Assembly (NCBI RefSeq): GCF_016808335.1
Contig: NC_053153.1
Span: forward strand, 18,549,033 to 18,613,032
Direction: 5' to 3'
From: Panicum virgatum
Taxonomy: Eukaryota > Streptophyta > Magnoliopsida > Poales > Poaceae
Length of the DNA: 64,000 nt
The first letter of the stretch is position 1. Each line of letters opens with the position of its first letter. The notes under the pieces are model-generated. The model worked only from the letters and a program-made list of their open reading frames with translations, searched no databases and was not told where the DNA came from. Made by a program: the position numbers and the translations under genes. This document shows positions 54,406-64,000 of this stretch, one piece after another.

Positions 54406-54412
54406 TATAAAA
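54406..54412 (+). promoter_or_regulatory. TATA box of the orphan MADS promoter copy
   Basis: TATAAAA in agggctataaaactacc, aligned with the TATA box of the intact gene at 56703. No start codon for a MADS protein lies downstream. Confidence 0.7.
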
Positions 54413-54483
54413 CTACCACCCCCAACTCCATTCATTTCAAACAAACCTTTCCACCAGCAGTTGATCGTCTTGGAGGGTCCTCC

Positions 54484-54725
54484 CACTACCGGACTCGACT
54501 ACTTTGCTGAGTGCCTAATACACTCGGCAAAGACCGTTTTGCACTCGGCAAAGCCTTGCCGAGTGCGGCGCTCGGTGAACTGGACTTGGCAAAAAAAATG
54601 ATGGTGAAACCAGCTTTGCCTAGTGCCTTATTTCGGGCACTCGGCAAAAAAAAAGGCAGGGAGACGGCAGTTTGGCTGTTAACGGTATATTTGCCGAGTG
54701 TCGGATGGAAAGGCACTCAGTGAGA
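54484..54725. mobile_element. Truncated CACTA element end
   Basis: Begins CACTACCGGACTCG, a CACTA terminus. It carries many direct and inverted subterminal copies of cactcggcaaag/tttgccgagtg, typical of grass CACTA elements. The far end is missing: at about 54727 it passes abruptly into ttctgcgtgtgctgtaggaag, a phrase also found at about 53762 and 56231 in the duplicated MADS upstream region. Confidence 0.8.
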
Positions 54726-54903
54726 TTTGTTTTCTGCGTGTGCTGTAGGAAGTAACAAAAATGCCACAAGCACAATATTTAGAGTTATGTGAAGTAAAAA
54801 TAATTTATTTGGCATGCACGATTTGGAATTTTGAGTTTCTGACAATGACAACTTAACAATATTTAGAGTAAATATTTATCCTGAACAAAAATAGATTATA
54901 TTT

Positions 54904-55668
54904 ACCGAAATGCTACATAGAGAGCCCTCTTCATTTAGCACTAACTGGAGAGCTCTCTTGTTACTTTATGGAATACACACAGGAAGTAACCAAAGAGATA
55001 AAAAAAACTAACTCTACACTACACCTTCTCCGGCAACGGGCGGGCGGGAGGTTGGCGGGGCGGTCAGCGGCAGGGTCATCGTCGGTCGCGGGTGGCGGCG
55101 AAAGCTGGCAGGGTTAGGGTTCTAGGATTTTCGGGGTTGGGGTTGTGGGGAGGGCTCCATGGCTAGCAGCCTTAGAGGGACGGCCGTGGTGTGGGCGGCG
55201 AGGCCAGGCGGTGATGGCTCCGCCGACCAGGTGATGGTGGACAACCAGTGGGCGGGGGCGAAGGTGCACATGTGTAGGAGGAAGAGAGGAAGGGGAAAGG
55301 GAGGAGGGGAGAGGAGGGCGGCCCTTGCTGGTGTCGGGGGCAATGTCGGCGAGGCGGAGGATGGCGGCAGCAGGGGCGGAGGTGCGCGAGTGGAGGAGGA
55401 GGAGGAGGGGGAGGGCGGGATGGGGCGGCTGGAGTCGTATGCGGGTGGAGTGGCGTGGCAGCAGGGTCGCCGTCGGCCACAGCCGGTGGAGGAGGAGGCG
55501 CCGGGGCCGACCTGTTGGAGGAGGCGAGGAAAACTGGGAGAAGAGAGGCGCGGGGGAAGAAGAGAGGCGGGGAAAAAGAAGATAGTGTGGGGGCATGCGG
55601 AAATATGTGGGGGAGAGGGGCGCTCTGCCTAACACTAAATAGAGAGCTCTCTCCATGTAGTTGCCTCC
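54904..55668. mobile_element. Probable TIR element within the right duplicate
   Basis: The left end (ctacatagagagccctcttcatttagcactaactggagagctctct) is an inverted match to the right end (ctctgcctaacactaaatagagagctctctccatgtag). TATATTTA occurs just outside both ends (about 54896-54903 and 55669-55676) as a possible 8-bp target duplication. The interior is the GC-rich block shared with 52650-53110. Superfamily uncertain. Confidence 0.55.
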
Positions 55669-56309
55669 TATATTTATGGCGTTCAGAATACCCAATTTTA
55701 TTGTCCATTATAAAATAATTTGTTTGAAGTAAACTAATTACTCGACACAGATTTATGTTTGGAACTTCGAGTGTTACGACATAACAATATTTGGAGTAAA
55801 TATTAACATAAAAACAAAAAAATTATACCATTATTGATGCTCGGCGTTTGTCCGGTACTATTTGTTGCCATGAAAATTTGGAATATATCATCATAAAGCC
55901 CCATTTTGCAATAAAGGCATACATCTTGCAACGAGCTAGCCGTCTATATTTAGTCTATAATTATTTATCCTGACACCCTTCTGTAATTAATTAATTCTTA
56001 TAATAATCCCATATAGATTTCTTTAACCACAGACAGCAATGGATCCCCCCTCCTTTTGGGAGATTATTCATCACCATAGAGACAACAAGGAGCAAAACAA
56101 CTAGTCACGTCGAGCCATGCTTAGCCTGCTGTTTTTTTTCCAGTTCCTCGAAAATTAAAATTTGTATACATATCGTAAAATAAACTAAAGTTCCAAACGA
56201 TCTGTTTCGAGTTTCGACATCGCGCGGCTTAATTTGCTTCTGCGTGTGCTGTAGGAAGTAATGGAAAATGCCACAAGAACAACGAAGTGCATGCATGTTA
56301 GAAGAGCGA

Positions 56310-56316
56310 GCGAGCG

Positions 56317-56400
<84 letters not shown>
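56310..56400. repeat. (GA)n microsatellite in the MADS promoter
   Basis: About 85-90 bp of GA starting after gcgagcgagcgag, roughly 380 bp upstream of the ATG. It is longer than its partner in the left copy. In plants GA/CT repeats can be bound by BPC/GAGA-binding factors (family knowledge). Confidence 0.95.
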
Positions 56401-56405
<5 letters not shown>

Positions 56406-56702
56406 CACCGGATGTATATGACTTTGAAACCAACAACCAGTCATGTCTCGCTCGCTAGCGAAATTACCATTAATGTTTTCTATGTATTGATGCTTGATCA
56501 TGTCCGGCTAGCAACGGCCATTTCTAGATGGACAGAATTAAGGCGGCAGGATGTGCTAGCTTGCTAGCTAGCTCATTTGAATGAACGTAACCAGCTTGGA
56601 CGTACCACAATTCCCGCGATATGATCTTGCAAATCCTGGCTCGTAATTTGTTTCCATAACGGCCTCCAATTCCAATCTCTATCCTTTTTCCTTCCACAGG
56701 GC

Positions 56703-56709
56703 TATAAAA
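56703..56709 (+). promoter_or_regulatory. TATA box of the MADS-box gene
   Basis: TATAAAA in cagggctataaaaccacc, 77 bp before the ATG, which would give a 5' leader of about 45 nt. Confidence 0.75.
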
Positions 56710-56779
56710 CCACCACCCCAACTCCATCCCTTTCAACCAGCATCTTCATTCCCTTTGTTGATCGTCTTGCAGGGTGAGC

Positions 56780-57649
56780 ATGGCTCGGAAGAAGGTGACC
56801 CTGCAGTGGATCGCCAACGACTCGACCCGGCGCGCGACGTTCAAGAAGCGGCGCAAGGGCCTGATGAAGAAGGCGAGCGAGCTGGCGACGCTGTGCGACG
56901 TGGACGCCTGCGTGGTGGTGTACGGCGAGGGCGAGTCGGCGCCGGAGGTGTGGCCGGACGTGGCCAAGGCGGCGCGGGTGCTGGCGCGCTTCAAGGCGAT
57001 GCCGGAGCTGGACCAGTGCAAGAAGATGATGGACATGGAGGGCTTCCTTAGCCAGCTCATCGACAAGCACCGGGAGCAGCTGCACAAGGCGCGGCGCGAG
57101 AACCGCGAGCGCGAGACCACCCTCCTCCTGCACGACGCCATCGCCGGGCGCCGCCCGGGGGGCCTCGCGGGCCTCTCCGTCGAGGAGATCGCCAGCCTCG
57201 GCTGGATGGTGGAGAACCTCCTCCACAGGGTCAGGGACGCCATCGAGCGCCTCCAGGGGAAGGGGCCGCCACAGGGGCAGGAGGCCCCGTCGTCGTCTGC
57301 GGTGACGGCGGCGCTGCAGCTGCAGCCGCCGCAGGTGGGCGGCCTCCCGCTGGTGCCTTACGGTGGCCACGGGGACGTGATGATGCAGGCGCCGCCGCCG
57401 CCGCACCCGCAGGCTGCCTGGCTGATGGAGGTGGCCCGGGCCGGAGGCGACCTCGGCGCGCTGGTCTACAGCGGCTTCGGCGGCGGGCGCGGGAGCTTCG
57501 GCGCTGGAGGCGCCGCCGCCGCCGGCACCTCCAACGCCGCCGCCGCCGGGGCAGACATGCCGCCGCCGCCGCCGCAGCAGCAGCTTGGCAACATGGGTGC
57601 CGGGTTCGCGTGGACTGATCCTGCTGGTCTCCCTTTCCCTCCCATGTAG
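56780..57649 (+). CDS. Type I M-gamma MADS-box transcription factor (AGL80-like)
   Basis: Single exon, 289 aa, starting MARKKVTLQWIANDS. Residues 1-60 form the MADS DNA-binding and dimerisation domain (RRATFKKRRKGLMKKASELATLCDVDACVVVYGEG). They continue with the M-gamma hallmark PEVWPDVAKAARVLARFKAMPELDQCKKMMDMEGFL. A coiled-coil-like region follows (KHREQLHKARRENRERETTLLLHDAI) and then SVEEIASLGWMVENLLHRVRDAIERL. The C-terminal half is Gly/Ala/Pro/Gln-rich. Lack of introns and absence of a K-box fit type I. In Arabidopsis this group (AGL80, PHERES1) acts in the central cell and endosperm. Endosperm expression here is inference. A second promoter copy without a gene lies 2.3 kb upstream. The ATG at 56780 is used because it opens the MADS domain. 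Confidence 0.92.
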   Translation: MARKKVTLQWIANDSTRRATFKKRRKGLMKKASELATLCDVDACVVVYGEGESAPEVWPDVAKAARVLARFKAMPELDQCKKMMDMEGFLSQLIDKHREQLHKARRENRERETTLLLHDAIAGRRPGGLAGLSVEEIASLGWMVENLLHRVRDAIERLQGKGPPQGQEAPSSSAVTAALQLQPPQVGGLPLVPYGGHGDVMMQAPPPPHPQAAWLMEVARAGGDLGALVYSGFGGGRGSFGAGGAAAAGTSNAAAAGADMPPPPPQQQLGNMGAGFAWTDPAGLPFPPM

Positions 57650-59300
57650 CTAGGGAGGGAGGTGCCCTCTGCCCCGCATCGCATCGTCGTCATGCTGCTT
57701 GCCTCTGCCTACCTCTACCTGCCTGCCATATATATCTATCGTATCATGTCGTCGTCGTCGTCGTGTGTCGTCTCAGTACCGTCCGTCCTGGTTAAGTATG
57801 TAGTATTTCCGGTGATCACTTCGCCGGTAATTAAGGTCTATTTGTCGTTGTCGTCCATGTCATGCGACATGTTTTATCCCATTTCGTGGTTAATTGTCTC
57901 GTCTCTGTCATGGTGTTTTTGGAACAAAAAGGATTATATATATTAATGCATTGTCGATCAGTTTTCTTATGTCATGTTCATCAGTTTTCGTAGTGCATAT
58001 ATACATGTATATCGATCACGTTTAACTATTTTGATCAATAAAATCGTTGCGTGATCATCTCTATCTCCTGCGCGTTCAAGAATGACAGCAAGGTATAGTA
58101 CCTGCATCTGCAGAACCACCGGTTGTAGTTGAATTAATGTCATGCACGTTACTACGATTCCAGAAATAACAAATTTGTTAGTAGTTTGTTGTTTTCTATT
58201 CTTTTTGTTTCCTACCTATGGCCTCCTAGGGCCGTAGTCTTGTATTTTTCTGCTATATCAATAGAAACACACTCGTCGAGTGCTGTTCGTTCAGAAAAGA
58301 AATAACAAATTGTCGTGAATTCCCGCTGTACAATATCACGTTACGGTTACATTCATATTTTTTTCGTAATTAGTTTATGGTCACGCACCTCACACGTTGA
58401 GAAAACATTTACATATTATATAAAAGTCATGTAGTCATTTTAACTATAAAAAAAGTTACACAAAATTCACATTATTACTAAAACGCATCACGTTGTTGTC
58501 ACGTTAACCATAAAAATGGTTCACACAAAACATGCGTCAAGAGTCATCACTAACACAACATCACGTTGACTTGTCCAATACAAACTCTTGGCGCATGCGA
58601 TTAAGAACCAATCCAAAATATAATATGCTTTAAAATTCATCCAGATCAAGGGTCCATATTCATTTTGGAGCACCGTAGCAAAACCCGTTTTCGTATACCT
58701 CGCTCAACATAATGCTATCTATAGATCCCTTCTGCCAAATGTGTATCCAGAGGCTAGCCAGGCTTGGAGAACAATGTTTATATTTTTAATCCAACTAGAA
58801 AAACCGAACAAAGGTTTGGAAATTGGAATGGTGTACAAATGAAAGATATAATTCTCAATGTCGTACATACAAATTTCACTTTCAAATTATGATGACAGAA
58901 ATGCTATCTATGTGCTGGCATATACTTTTTCTTTGAAGGGGGCTACGGCAGGCAAGAAGCCGGCCTGAACTTTTTTTATTGATGCAAGGTTAGTGCAATA
59001 GTGCATACAATGAAGGTGCAGAAAAGGGGACACAAAAGAAGGGGAGAGTATTTGCAAAACGCTACATTACACTGCTCATATAGTTCTTGCTGGCATATAT
59101 TTATATAGCAAGAGGGGGAGTTTTCAGAATTTCGACCTGCAGGCGGTCAGCAATGTGATTCAACCTAGCTAGGCATATATACCCGAAGTCACTTATCGCC
59201 TAGCGAGCTCTCAACCTCAATGAATGTGAGTCTGGTTAAGTCTTGGGGCTCCCCTCCTCCTGGCCGTGTTGAGGGTTGACTGTTGAGGGGGCGGTGAGAC
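57650..59300. other. 3' flank of the MADS gene and intergenic sequence
   Basis: Includes the likely 3' UTR and a tcgtcgtcgtcgtcg run (about 57747-57762). At about 58180-58306 the + strand resembles a LINE 3' end (gtcttgtatttttctgctatatcaatagaaacacac..., then a short A-rich tail). Otherwise it is AT-rich with no supported gene. Confidence 0.4.
58180..58306 (+). mobile_element. Possible LINE 3'-end fragment
   Basis: The order cctcctagggccgtagtc, tttctgctatatcaatagaaacacac, gtgctgttcgttcagaaaag resembles the 3' untranslated ends of plant L1-type elements. No coding part or clear target duplication is seen. Confidence 0.4.
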
Positions 59301-60333
59301 AGTCGAGTGTTTTAGCTAGTGGTGGCTAACCGGTGGTGGCCGCTGCCGAGAGCTATGGAGGTAAAGAAAGACCCTGTCGGAGATACATCAATAATGTGTG
59401 GCTCGGGCGCTCGGCGGCAGCAGTCACACAGATCCTATGGAAGGAGCTATTATATTGGAGATGGAGGAGAAGAGCGTTGCACGGGCTCTTGCCAAAGAAT
59501 AACAAGAGCTGTCATTCTGCATCTGGGTAGTTAAAGATTATAGTTAGGCAGAAATTTGTACATGAAATTACTAAGATCGACCACTAATCTCTCCATTCTA
59601 CTAGTGATGGAGATGGAGGTAATATACCCTTCTACAAAATATCATCGCCGAACCCAAATTAATTTATAGGGCGCACGTACGAAAGACAATTTTTTGGTAA
59701 CACACCTTAGAAATGTTTTCTTTTTCAAAAAAACCATCTACAATGACTAATTAAAATGTTTTTTTTTGAAAACTTATCAATTAATTTACAATGATGAATA
59801 TCCATGTCAAAATGGTGGTTTTTTAAGAAACCTATTTCTAATTTGATGAATTTCTGATGGGAATTTAAAGAATGCTAGTAACACTTTTGACCATTTTTTT
59901 TACAGGTGCACGAACCAAACCGAGTCTACAGTATAAAATTGAGGCATTCTCTCCACTTTCTTATCTCTGGCAGCCACTCCCTTTCACACGTACTCCTCGC
60001 CTAGCTTCCGATCACTTTTTCCACCACTCTACGAAATTGGAGATTGGAGGGGCATCCATGGTGATGAGGAGAAGTACCTGTAGGTGGAATTTAAAGCGAG
60101 CTTAGGTATCAAGAAATAAGTACCTGTTCAGACAAACTCATTTATCCCGGTTGGGGCAAAACACGAGGACCTTGATTAAACGGCCCGCTAGACAAAAAAG
60201 TATTTAACAAACATCACGAACTCATGCGGTTTGCAAGATACGAACCCAAAACCTCTTATCTTGCATATAACTTCCTTATCACTCCATCTACACAGCACAT
60301 GCAACTATATAGAGGGGCTACATTTCTTTTAAC

Positions 60334-60610
60334 TAATATGCGAAGGGATCGGAATTTAGTCTTGGTTGGAGCCTCCAATCGGAACTAGAGGTCTACATTA
60401 AGTTTCGGACTTTCAATCCTGGTTGGTAACACATCATTCAAGAACTAAAGGGTGATTTATTTTTAATACCGGTTGGTGGTTCCAACCGGGACTAATTAAA
60501 GGTTCCCCGTATATACCCATAGCCATTGGACTAGGGATTAATGCCTCGATTGTCCCAAATGTAGCCAAGATAAATGTCAAAGATAATTTCTCTATAGTAG
60601 TAGGATGACG
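60334..60610. mobile_element. Possible CACTA-type remnant
   Basis: Multiple inverted copies of accggttgg/ccaaccggga-type words around short spacers, with a CTATAGTAG-like right edge. The terminus is degenerate. Confidence 0.4.
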
Positions 60611-61230
60611 GAGCATAGAGGTCGTAGATCAAAATGTTAACGACGACATCAGTCCACCCTCTCTCTGTTTGCATTGTGTATGTTTCTTCTGTAGAATCAA
60701 TCTTTTTTTACTCAGTCTATTGTGTGCGGTTGGAAATTCTATCTTCTCCTTTTATAGTGTTTGTATTCAGGCGCAATCATGCAAAATCATGACTTACGGC
60801 AGAAGTTGTGGTGTGCTTTGCATTTTTTTTGGTGGTCGCCAGGGTGATGGTGCTGTGGACCTCGTGCATGCTGAAGGGTATTAGGTCGTCTTTCTCAATC
60901 ACGGAGGAACGTTTCGTATTTGGCATTTCTTATTTGCAACTTGTGTGCTTTTATTTTATTTTCTTAAGTAGCCCTACGCTATGACTAGCTATACGTTGTG
61001 AATTCTTTTTGGGTTGGGTGCCCCAGATGCATCCAGATAGCATATTTTAGTTTATATTTTGTGCAAATTAGTTTAAGCCATATATCAAAAGGTTTTAATT
61101 TGTCATGATTCATCCCTCCCACTCTTAACCTACGAGTACAGTTCCTTTCAATGTTGATCGAGCTTGCCGATTTAGCACGTTCTGCGAAGTTTATTACCAT
61201 CGCCACTTCTTGATCCGGCCGCATCCAAAC

Positions 61231-61257
61231 GAGACAGACAGACAGACAGACAGACAG
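61231..61257. repeat. (GACA)n microsatellite
   Basis: About six GACA units in a row, roughly 700 bp upstream of the SCAMP start codon. Confidence 0.9.
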
Positions 61258-61945
61258 TACAGTCGAGAAGAAAGGGACAAGAAATTAGGAGTGACCGATG
61301 CTAGCTCTGCCCCAGATAGGATATGCATATGCTGCCATTTGGGCGGCAACGGCAGGAGCTTGCTAGCTAGCAGCGCAAGGGCAGTGCATTGCAAAGATAA
61401 TTAACGATTATATTCCGCCGCTGTTACTCGCAATCAGCTGCTAACCAAATGCCATTGAGCAAACGGCAAGGCATCATCAGACAGTAGTATATATCCCGGT
61501 CGAGACAAATTAATTAAGAAAAGAATTGAGCAAAGGATGATTATATTGGGGAGATTGTCACTATCACCAAAAACTTTAAATTAAACACCCGTCTTGGTTT
61601 AGCGTGTAAGGCGGAGCGCCCAGATCATATCGGCCTCGTCGTCATTCTTAACGTAATACAGTAATCAAAACGTTGGCATTTGTCAGGTCGCGGCTTGTCG
61701 CCGGCCGGGGCGCGATCGATACCGCATGAGAGCGGACGGCAACGTTGTCGCACGCGGCAGCGGCAGTACACGGGCCCCGGCTATATCATATGATCCCTGT
61801 GAACAACCAAGTAGCTAGTCCCGGCCGATAGAGCTAGCAGAGACGGCGACGACGCGATCGAGGTGGAAGAAGAGAGGCTATAGCTGGGCGAGGAGACGAG
61901 AGGTAGATATCGAGCTGTACTGTGAGCAGCAGGCGAGCGAGAGTC

Positions 61946-62011
61946 ATGGCGGGGAGGTGGAGGCACGACAACCCGTTCGAGGAGGGCGACGGGGATGTCA
62001 ACCCCTTCTCG
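61946..62011 (+). CDS. Secretory carrier-associated membrane protein (SCAMP), first coding exon
   Basis: The ATG at 61946 opens 22 codons ending in VNPFS, immediately followed by a GTATGT donor at 62012. The sequence MAGR..., DNPFEEGDGDVNPFS matches the very conserved start of plant SCAMPs, whose N-terminal NPF repeats bind EH-domain proteins during endocytosis (family knowledge). The transmembrane exons are not visible in the remaining 2 kb, so the first intron is at least 1.9 kb or the gene continues beyond the window. The GC-rich leader upstream (61690-61945) fits a 5' UTR. A minus-strand open frame across it (61781-62116) is a shadow. Confidence 0.8.
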
Positions 62012-62304
62012 GTATGTCTCTCTCCCCATATGATGACTCCACCGATCATGCATCCACCGTACCGGTTTCGTTCTCTGGAATTTTAACCTCTCCTCCATCG
62101 TCTCTCTAGCTAGCAAATTCTATGTCTTTCAAACTAGCGAAAAGCATCCCTCTCTAAACTAGCTAGAATTTGACAATCGAGCTTTTTGATGGTTGGAATC
62201 TTGGATGCAGTGGACGCTTTTCGCTAGTTTGAAAGGCATATATAGAACAGGAAATTAAAGCCTTTTTTGGCGAGAAAACCAGAAACTAAGTTGAATATCG
62301 TTTG

Positions 62305-62442
62305 AGAAGCTGCCTTAGTGCAGCTGGCTAGTGTCCTTGGGAAAGAGCTAGCTAGCGGACCAGGGTTCAAATTCTAGTTCCTCGTATTTATTCAGGTGTG
62401 ATATTTAATACCTCCCCACATCATTTTTTTTAAAAAAGTAGC
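62305..62442 (+). mobile_element. tRNA-derived SINE in the SCAMP first intron
   Basis: The head agaagctgccttagtgcagctggctag carries an A-box (TTAGTGCAGCTGG) and ggaccagggttcaaattct carries a B-box (GGTTCAAATTC), spaced as in a tRNA. A short body and a T-rich end follow. The 8-bp repeat ATCGTTTG flanks it at 62297-62304 and 62443-62450. Confidence 0.75.
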
Positions 62443-62629
62443 ATCGTTTGGATTTGCTAGTTCAAATAAAGTCAGAGCCATTCATGGACTTCCAGAGTTC
62501 CATGTTCGGATTATTGTTTCACTAAAACTTGATATCATTGTCTGATAGATTGAAGTTTTTTTTCCCATCAATCCTTGTGTAAATCTTACTTTGCGCGCAA
62601 TTATCTGACACTTGTCATTGTACCTCACT

Positions 62630-62800
62630 ATACCACAGCCCCTCAGTACCGACACCGACACATCATCGGTCGGTATAGAGTTATATCGACCCCTGGCATA
62701 GGTCGTTTTAACTGGAGTCGGTATAAAGTTATACCGACCAACACCACTATACCGACCGATCGTTCGACGAGATAGTTATGTTATACTGACCAATGGTTCA
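62630..62800. repeat. Accgac/gtcggtata-rich segment
   Basis: Repeated direct and inverted copies of gtcggtataga-gttata and accgacc within about 170 bp. They resemble the subterminal region of a TIR transposon. No termini are defined. Confidence 0.45.
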
Positions 62801-62963
62801 ATGCGATAGTTAATGTGAATTTTTTTTTAAAAAGGTGAGATCCGAGCATACATATTTCATATTGAGCATCAAAGGTTCAATCATCGTATACACGAGTAGG
62901 AGTCAACTTCAATAACCATACATCTTCCTAACATATGTGATCCTTTTACATAAGAACTCGTAG

Positions 62964-63024
62964 CATATTTGACCAAAATTTCACTACAGCTCATAACATA
63001 TTTGACCAAAATTTCACTACAGCT
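62964..63024. repeat. 33-bp tandem duplication
   Basis: catatttgaccaaaatttca and the following ctacagct occur twice, starting at 62964 and 62997. Confidence 0.9.
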
Positions 63025-63840
63025 ATAAGAGCCTTCTAATGGTAGGCAAACCCACAGACCAGGTATATCTGACTCTCCATATTCAAAACCTTTGTACTTT
63101 TCCCCGAGAAACGCTGATTGCTCCTCCGCCGATCCATCATTGCCCCCGTCCATCGCTGCACGCATCCATCGCTGCATGATCCTGCCGTGCTCTCTCAAGC
63201 CTCATGTCGCCACCCATCCTGCACGTACCTTTTGTCATACAGAAAGCAAGCAAGAAGACTGATAGAGTATTATGTGATAATTGCACGATAGCTCATATAG
63301 AATTGAATAATACTGATTAGGGCTGAACAATAGCTCAACTAAGCTCATATAGAACTGAACATTCACAATCAGAGGATCAGGACCAACTCACCAAGAACCA
63401 AACTAGCCATCATGATTAACTGAAATATTACTTGGAGTACCTTGTCCAAACTGAACTAAAACTGAACCTAAGATAACAGGCAAACAACATTGGATCAAGG
63501 ACACATCATGGAAAAATTAAAGGCAAAATAGCACGCATCATGGAAAACAGTTCCTTGTCTTACCATGCACTTCAATTCTGCCTCTATTGACAAAATGCTC
63601 TGATCTCTGAACTAATTGGTTTCAACTAATTATGACAGCTCTTGAAATATCTCACCAGTGCATGCTTCCTCCACATCCTCTTGCCGAGGGATGGGGAGGA
63701 ATTGGCAAGGCAGATAGCGAATTATATTGTGGTAGAGAATAAATTTTCAGCTAATGAAGCTAGTATGAAGATAATTTGCTGTTTCGTGATAAAAATAAGA
63801 AGATGCAGGTCCTGAATCACAAACGAGTATTACATGGCAA
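63025..63840. other. Unassigned sequence at the right end
   Basis: AT-rich. An open frame of about 105 codons (62881-63198, minus) shows no known family and includes the tandem duplication. If the SCAMP gene continues rightward this is intronic. Confidence 0.35.
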
Positions 63841-63849
63841 TTTCAACCC

Positions 63850-64000
63850 TGGACAATGTCACTTTGCAATGCAACGACAGAACATATTGCTGTATTACGG
63901 GCGCGAAGGCATCGTAGAAGTCGAACCCCTCCTGTTGCACGAACCCGTGTGCAACAAGTCAGGCCTTGTGCTTGACAACCGCACTAGCTTAATTCATAAT
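63850..64000 (-). pseudogene. Copia reverse transcriptase fragment (runs off the window)
   Basis: On the minus strand the sequence encodes the copia RT segment VVKHKA-stop-LVAHGFVQQEGFDF, then DAFAPV. A TGA replaces the usual Arg codon after KHKA, and another conserved Arg has become His. Both changes fit C-to-T decay at methylated CpG. The element continues beyond 64000. Confidence 0.75.

Larger units (their letters stand above)
52650..54478 (+). repeat. Tandem duplication, left copy, with an orphan MADS-box promoter
   Basis: It matches 55130-56774 in order. Matching parts are the GC-rich block (gagggacggccg, cgcacatgtgtaggaggaag), the AT-rich segment (cttcgagtgttacgacata, gatgctcggcgtttgt, gacagcaatggatccccc), the GA microsatellite, and the promoter with cagggctataaaac-like TATA and gttgatcgtcttg leader. 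The left copy has about 220 extra bp at about 54165-54365. Similarity ends at 54478, a few bases before the position of the ATG in the intact gene. No MADS coding sequence follows. Confidence 0.85.
55130..56774 (+). repeat. Tandem duplication, right copy, leading into the MADS gene
   Basis: Counterpart of 52650-54478. It ends in the functional promoter and leader of the MADS-box gene. It shows small indels and substitutions against the left copy, so the duplication is not brand new. Confidence 0.85.
59301..61760. other. Intergenic, transposon remnants
   Basis: No gene is recognised. About 60334-60610 contains subterminal-like words (ggttggagcctccaatcgg, accggttggtggttccaaccgggact) and ends ctctatagtag, which looks like a CACTA-type remnant. 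A gaca tetranucleotide repeat lies at 61231-61257. Confidence 0.4.

Overview
The window looks like nuclear DNA of a grass (Poaceae), probably a panicoid. The reasons are intron-rich genes with strongly GC-rich 5' ends, grass-type transposable elements (nested copia and gypsy LTR elements, hAT and Mutator elements, MITEs, tRNA-derived SINEs, CACTA remnants) and plant-only gene families. No bacterial, organellar or CRISPR features were seen. The species call is inference.

Layout. (1) 1-37,088: two tandem Dicer-like 2 (DCL2) genes on the + strand. Only the last four exons of the first copy are present (217-3,449: RNase IIIa, RNase IIIb and dsRBD). The second copy runs from its ATG at 7,725 to its stop at 37,088. 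I could assemble 20 exons with splice sites that close to 4,206 nt (1,401 aa), covering DExH helicase, helicase C, dimerisation domain, PAZ, two RNase III domains and one dsRBD. Its introns carry about 15 kb of transposons: a hAT MITE, a SINE, a gag-less copia element (12,952-17,413) that is itself split by a solo LTR (15,043-16,160), a decayed antisense copia element (about 21,611-25,963), a young gypsy chromovirus (26,039-31,394) and MITEs. (2) 38,763-41,153, minus strand: a seven-exon Mpv17/PMP22-family membrane protein gene with a probable plastid transit peptide, convergent with DCL2. (3) 41,200-47,100: intergenic transposon cluster, including a Mutator-like element with long terminal inverted repeats (44,792-47,076). 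Two hAT-type elements have inserted into it, and one carries a fragment of an AP2/ERF transcription factor gene. (4) 47,700-48,677, minus strand: single-exon gene for a probably N-myristoylated, Ser/Arg/Pro-rich protein. (5) 52,600-57,649: a tandem duplication that includes the promoter and 5' leader of a type I (M-gamma) MADS-box gene. The right-hand copy leads into an intact gene (56,780-57,649). The left-hand copy stops just before the expected ATG, where a truncated CACTA end takes over. (6) 61,946-62,011, plus strand: the first coding exon of a SCAMP gene that continues beyond a transposon-filled first intron or beyond the window. The right edge holds a decayed copia reverse transcriptase fragment on the minus strand.

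The genes do not form a pathway. The themes are duplication of a DCL2 RNA-silencing gene, heavy nested transposition into one of its copies, and transposon-linked rearrangement of regulatory sequence and gene fragments. Coordinates of exons, target-site duplications and LTRs were read by eye. Assignments to families rest on recognised motifs and no database search was run.
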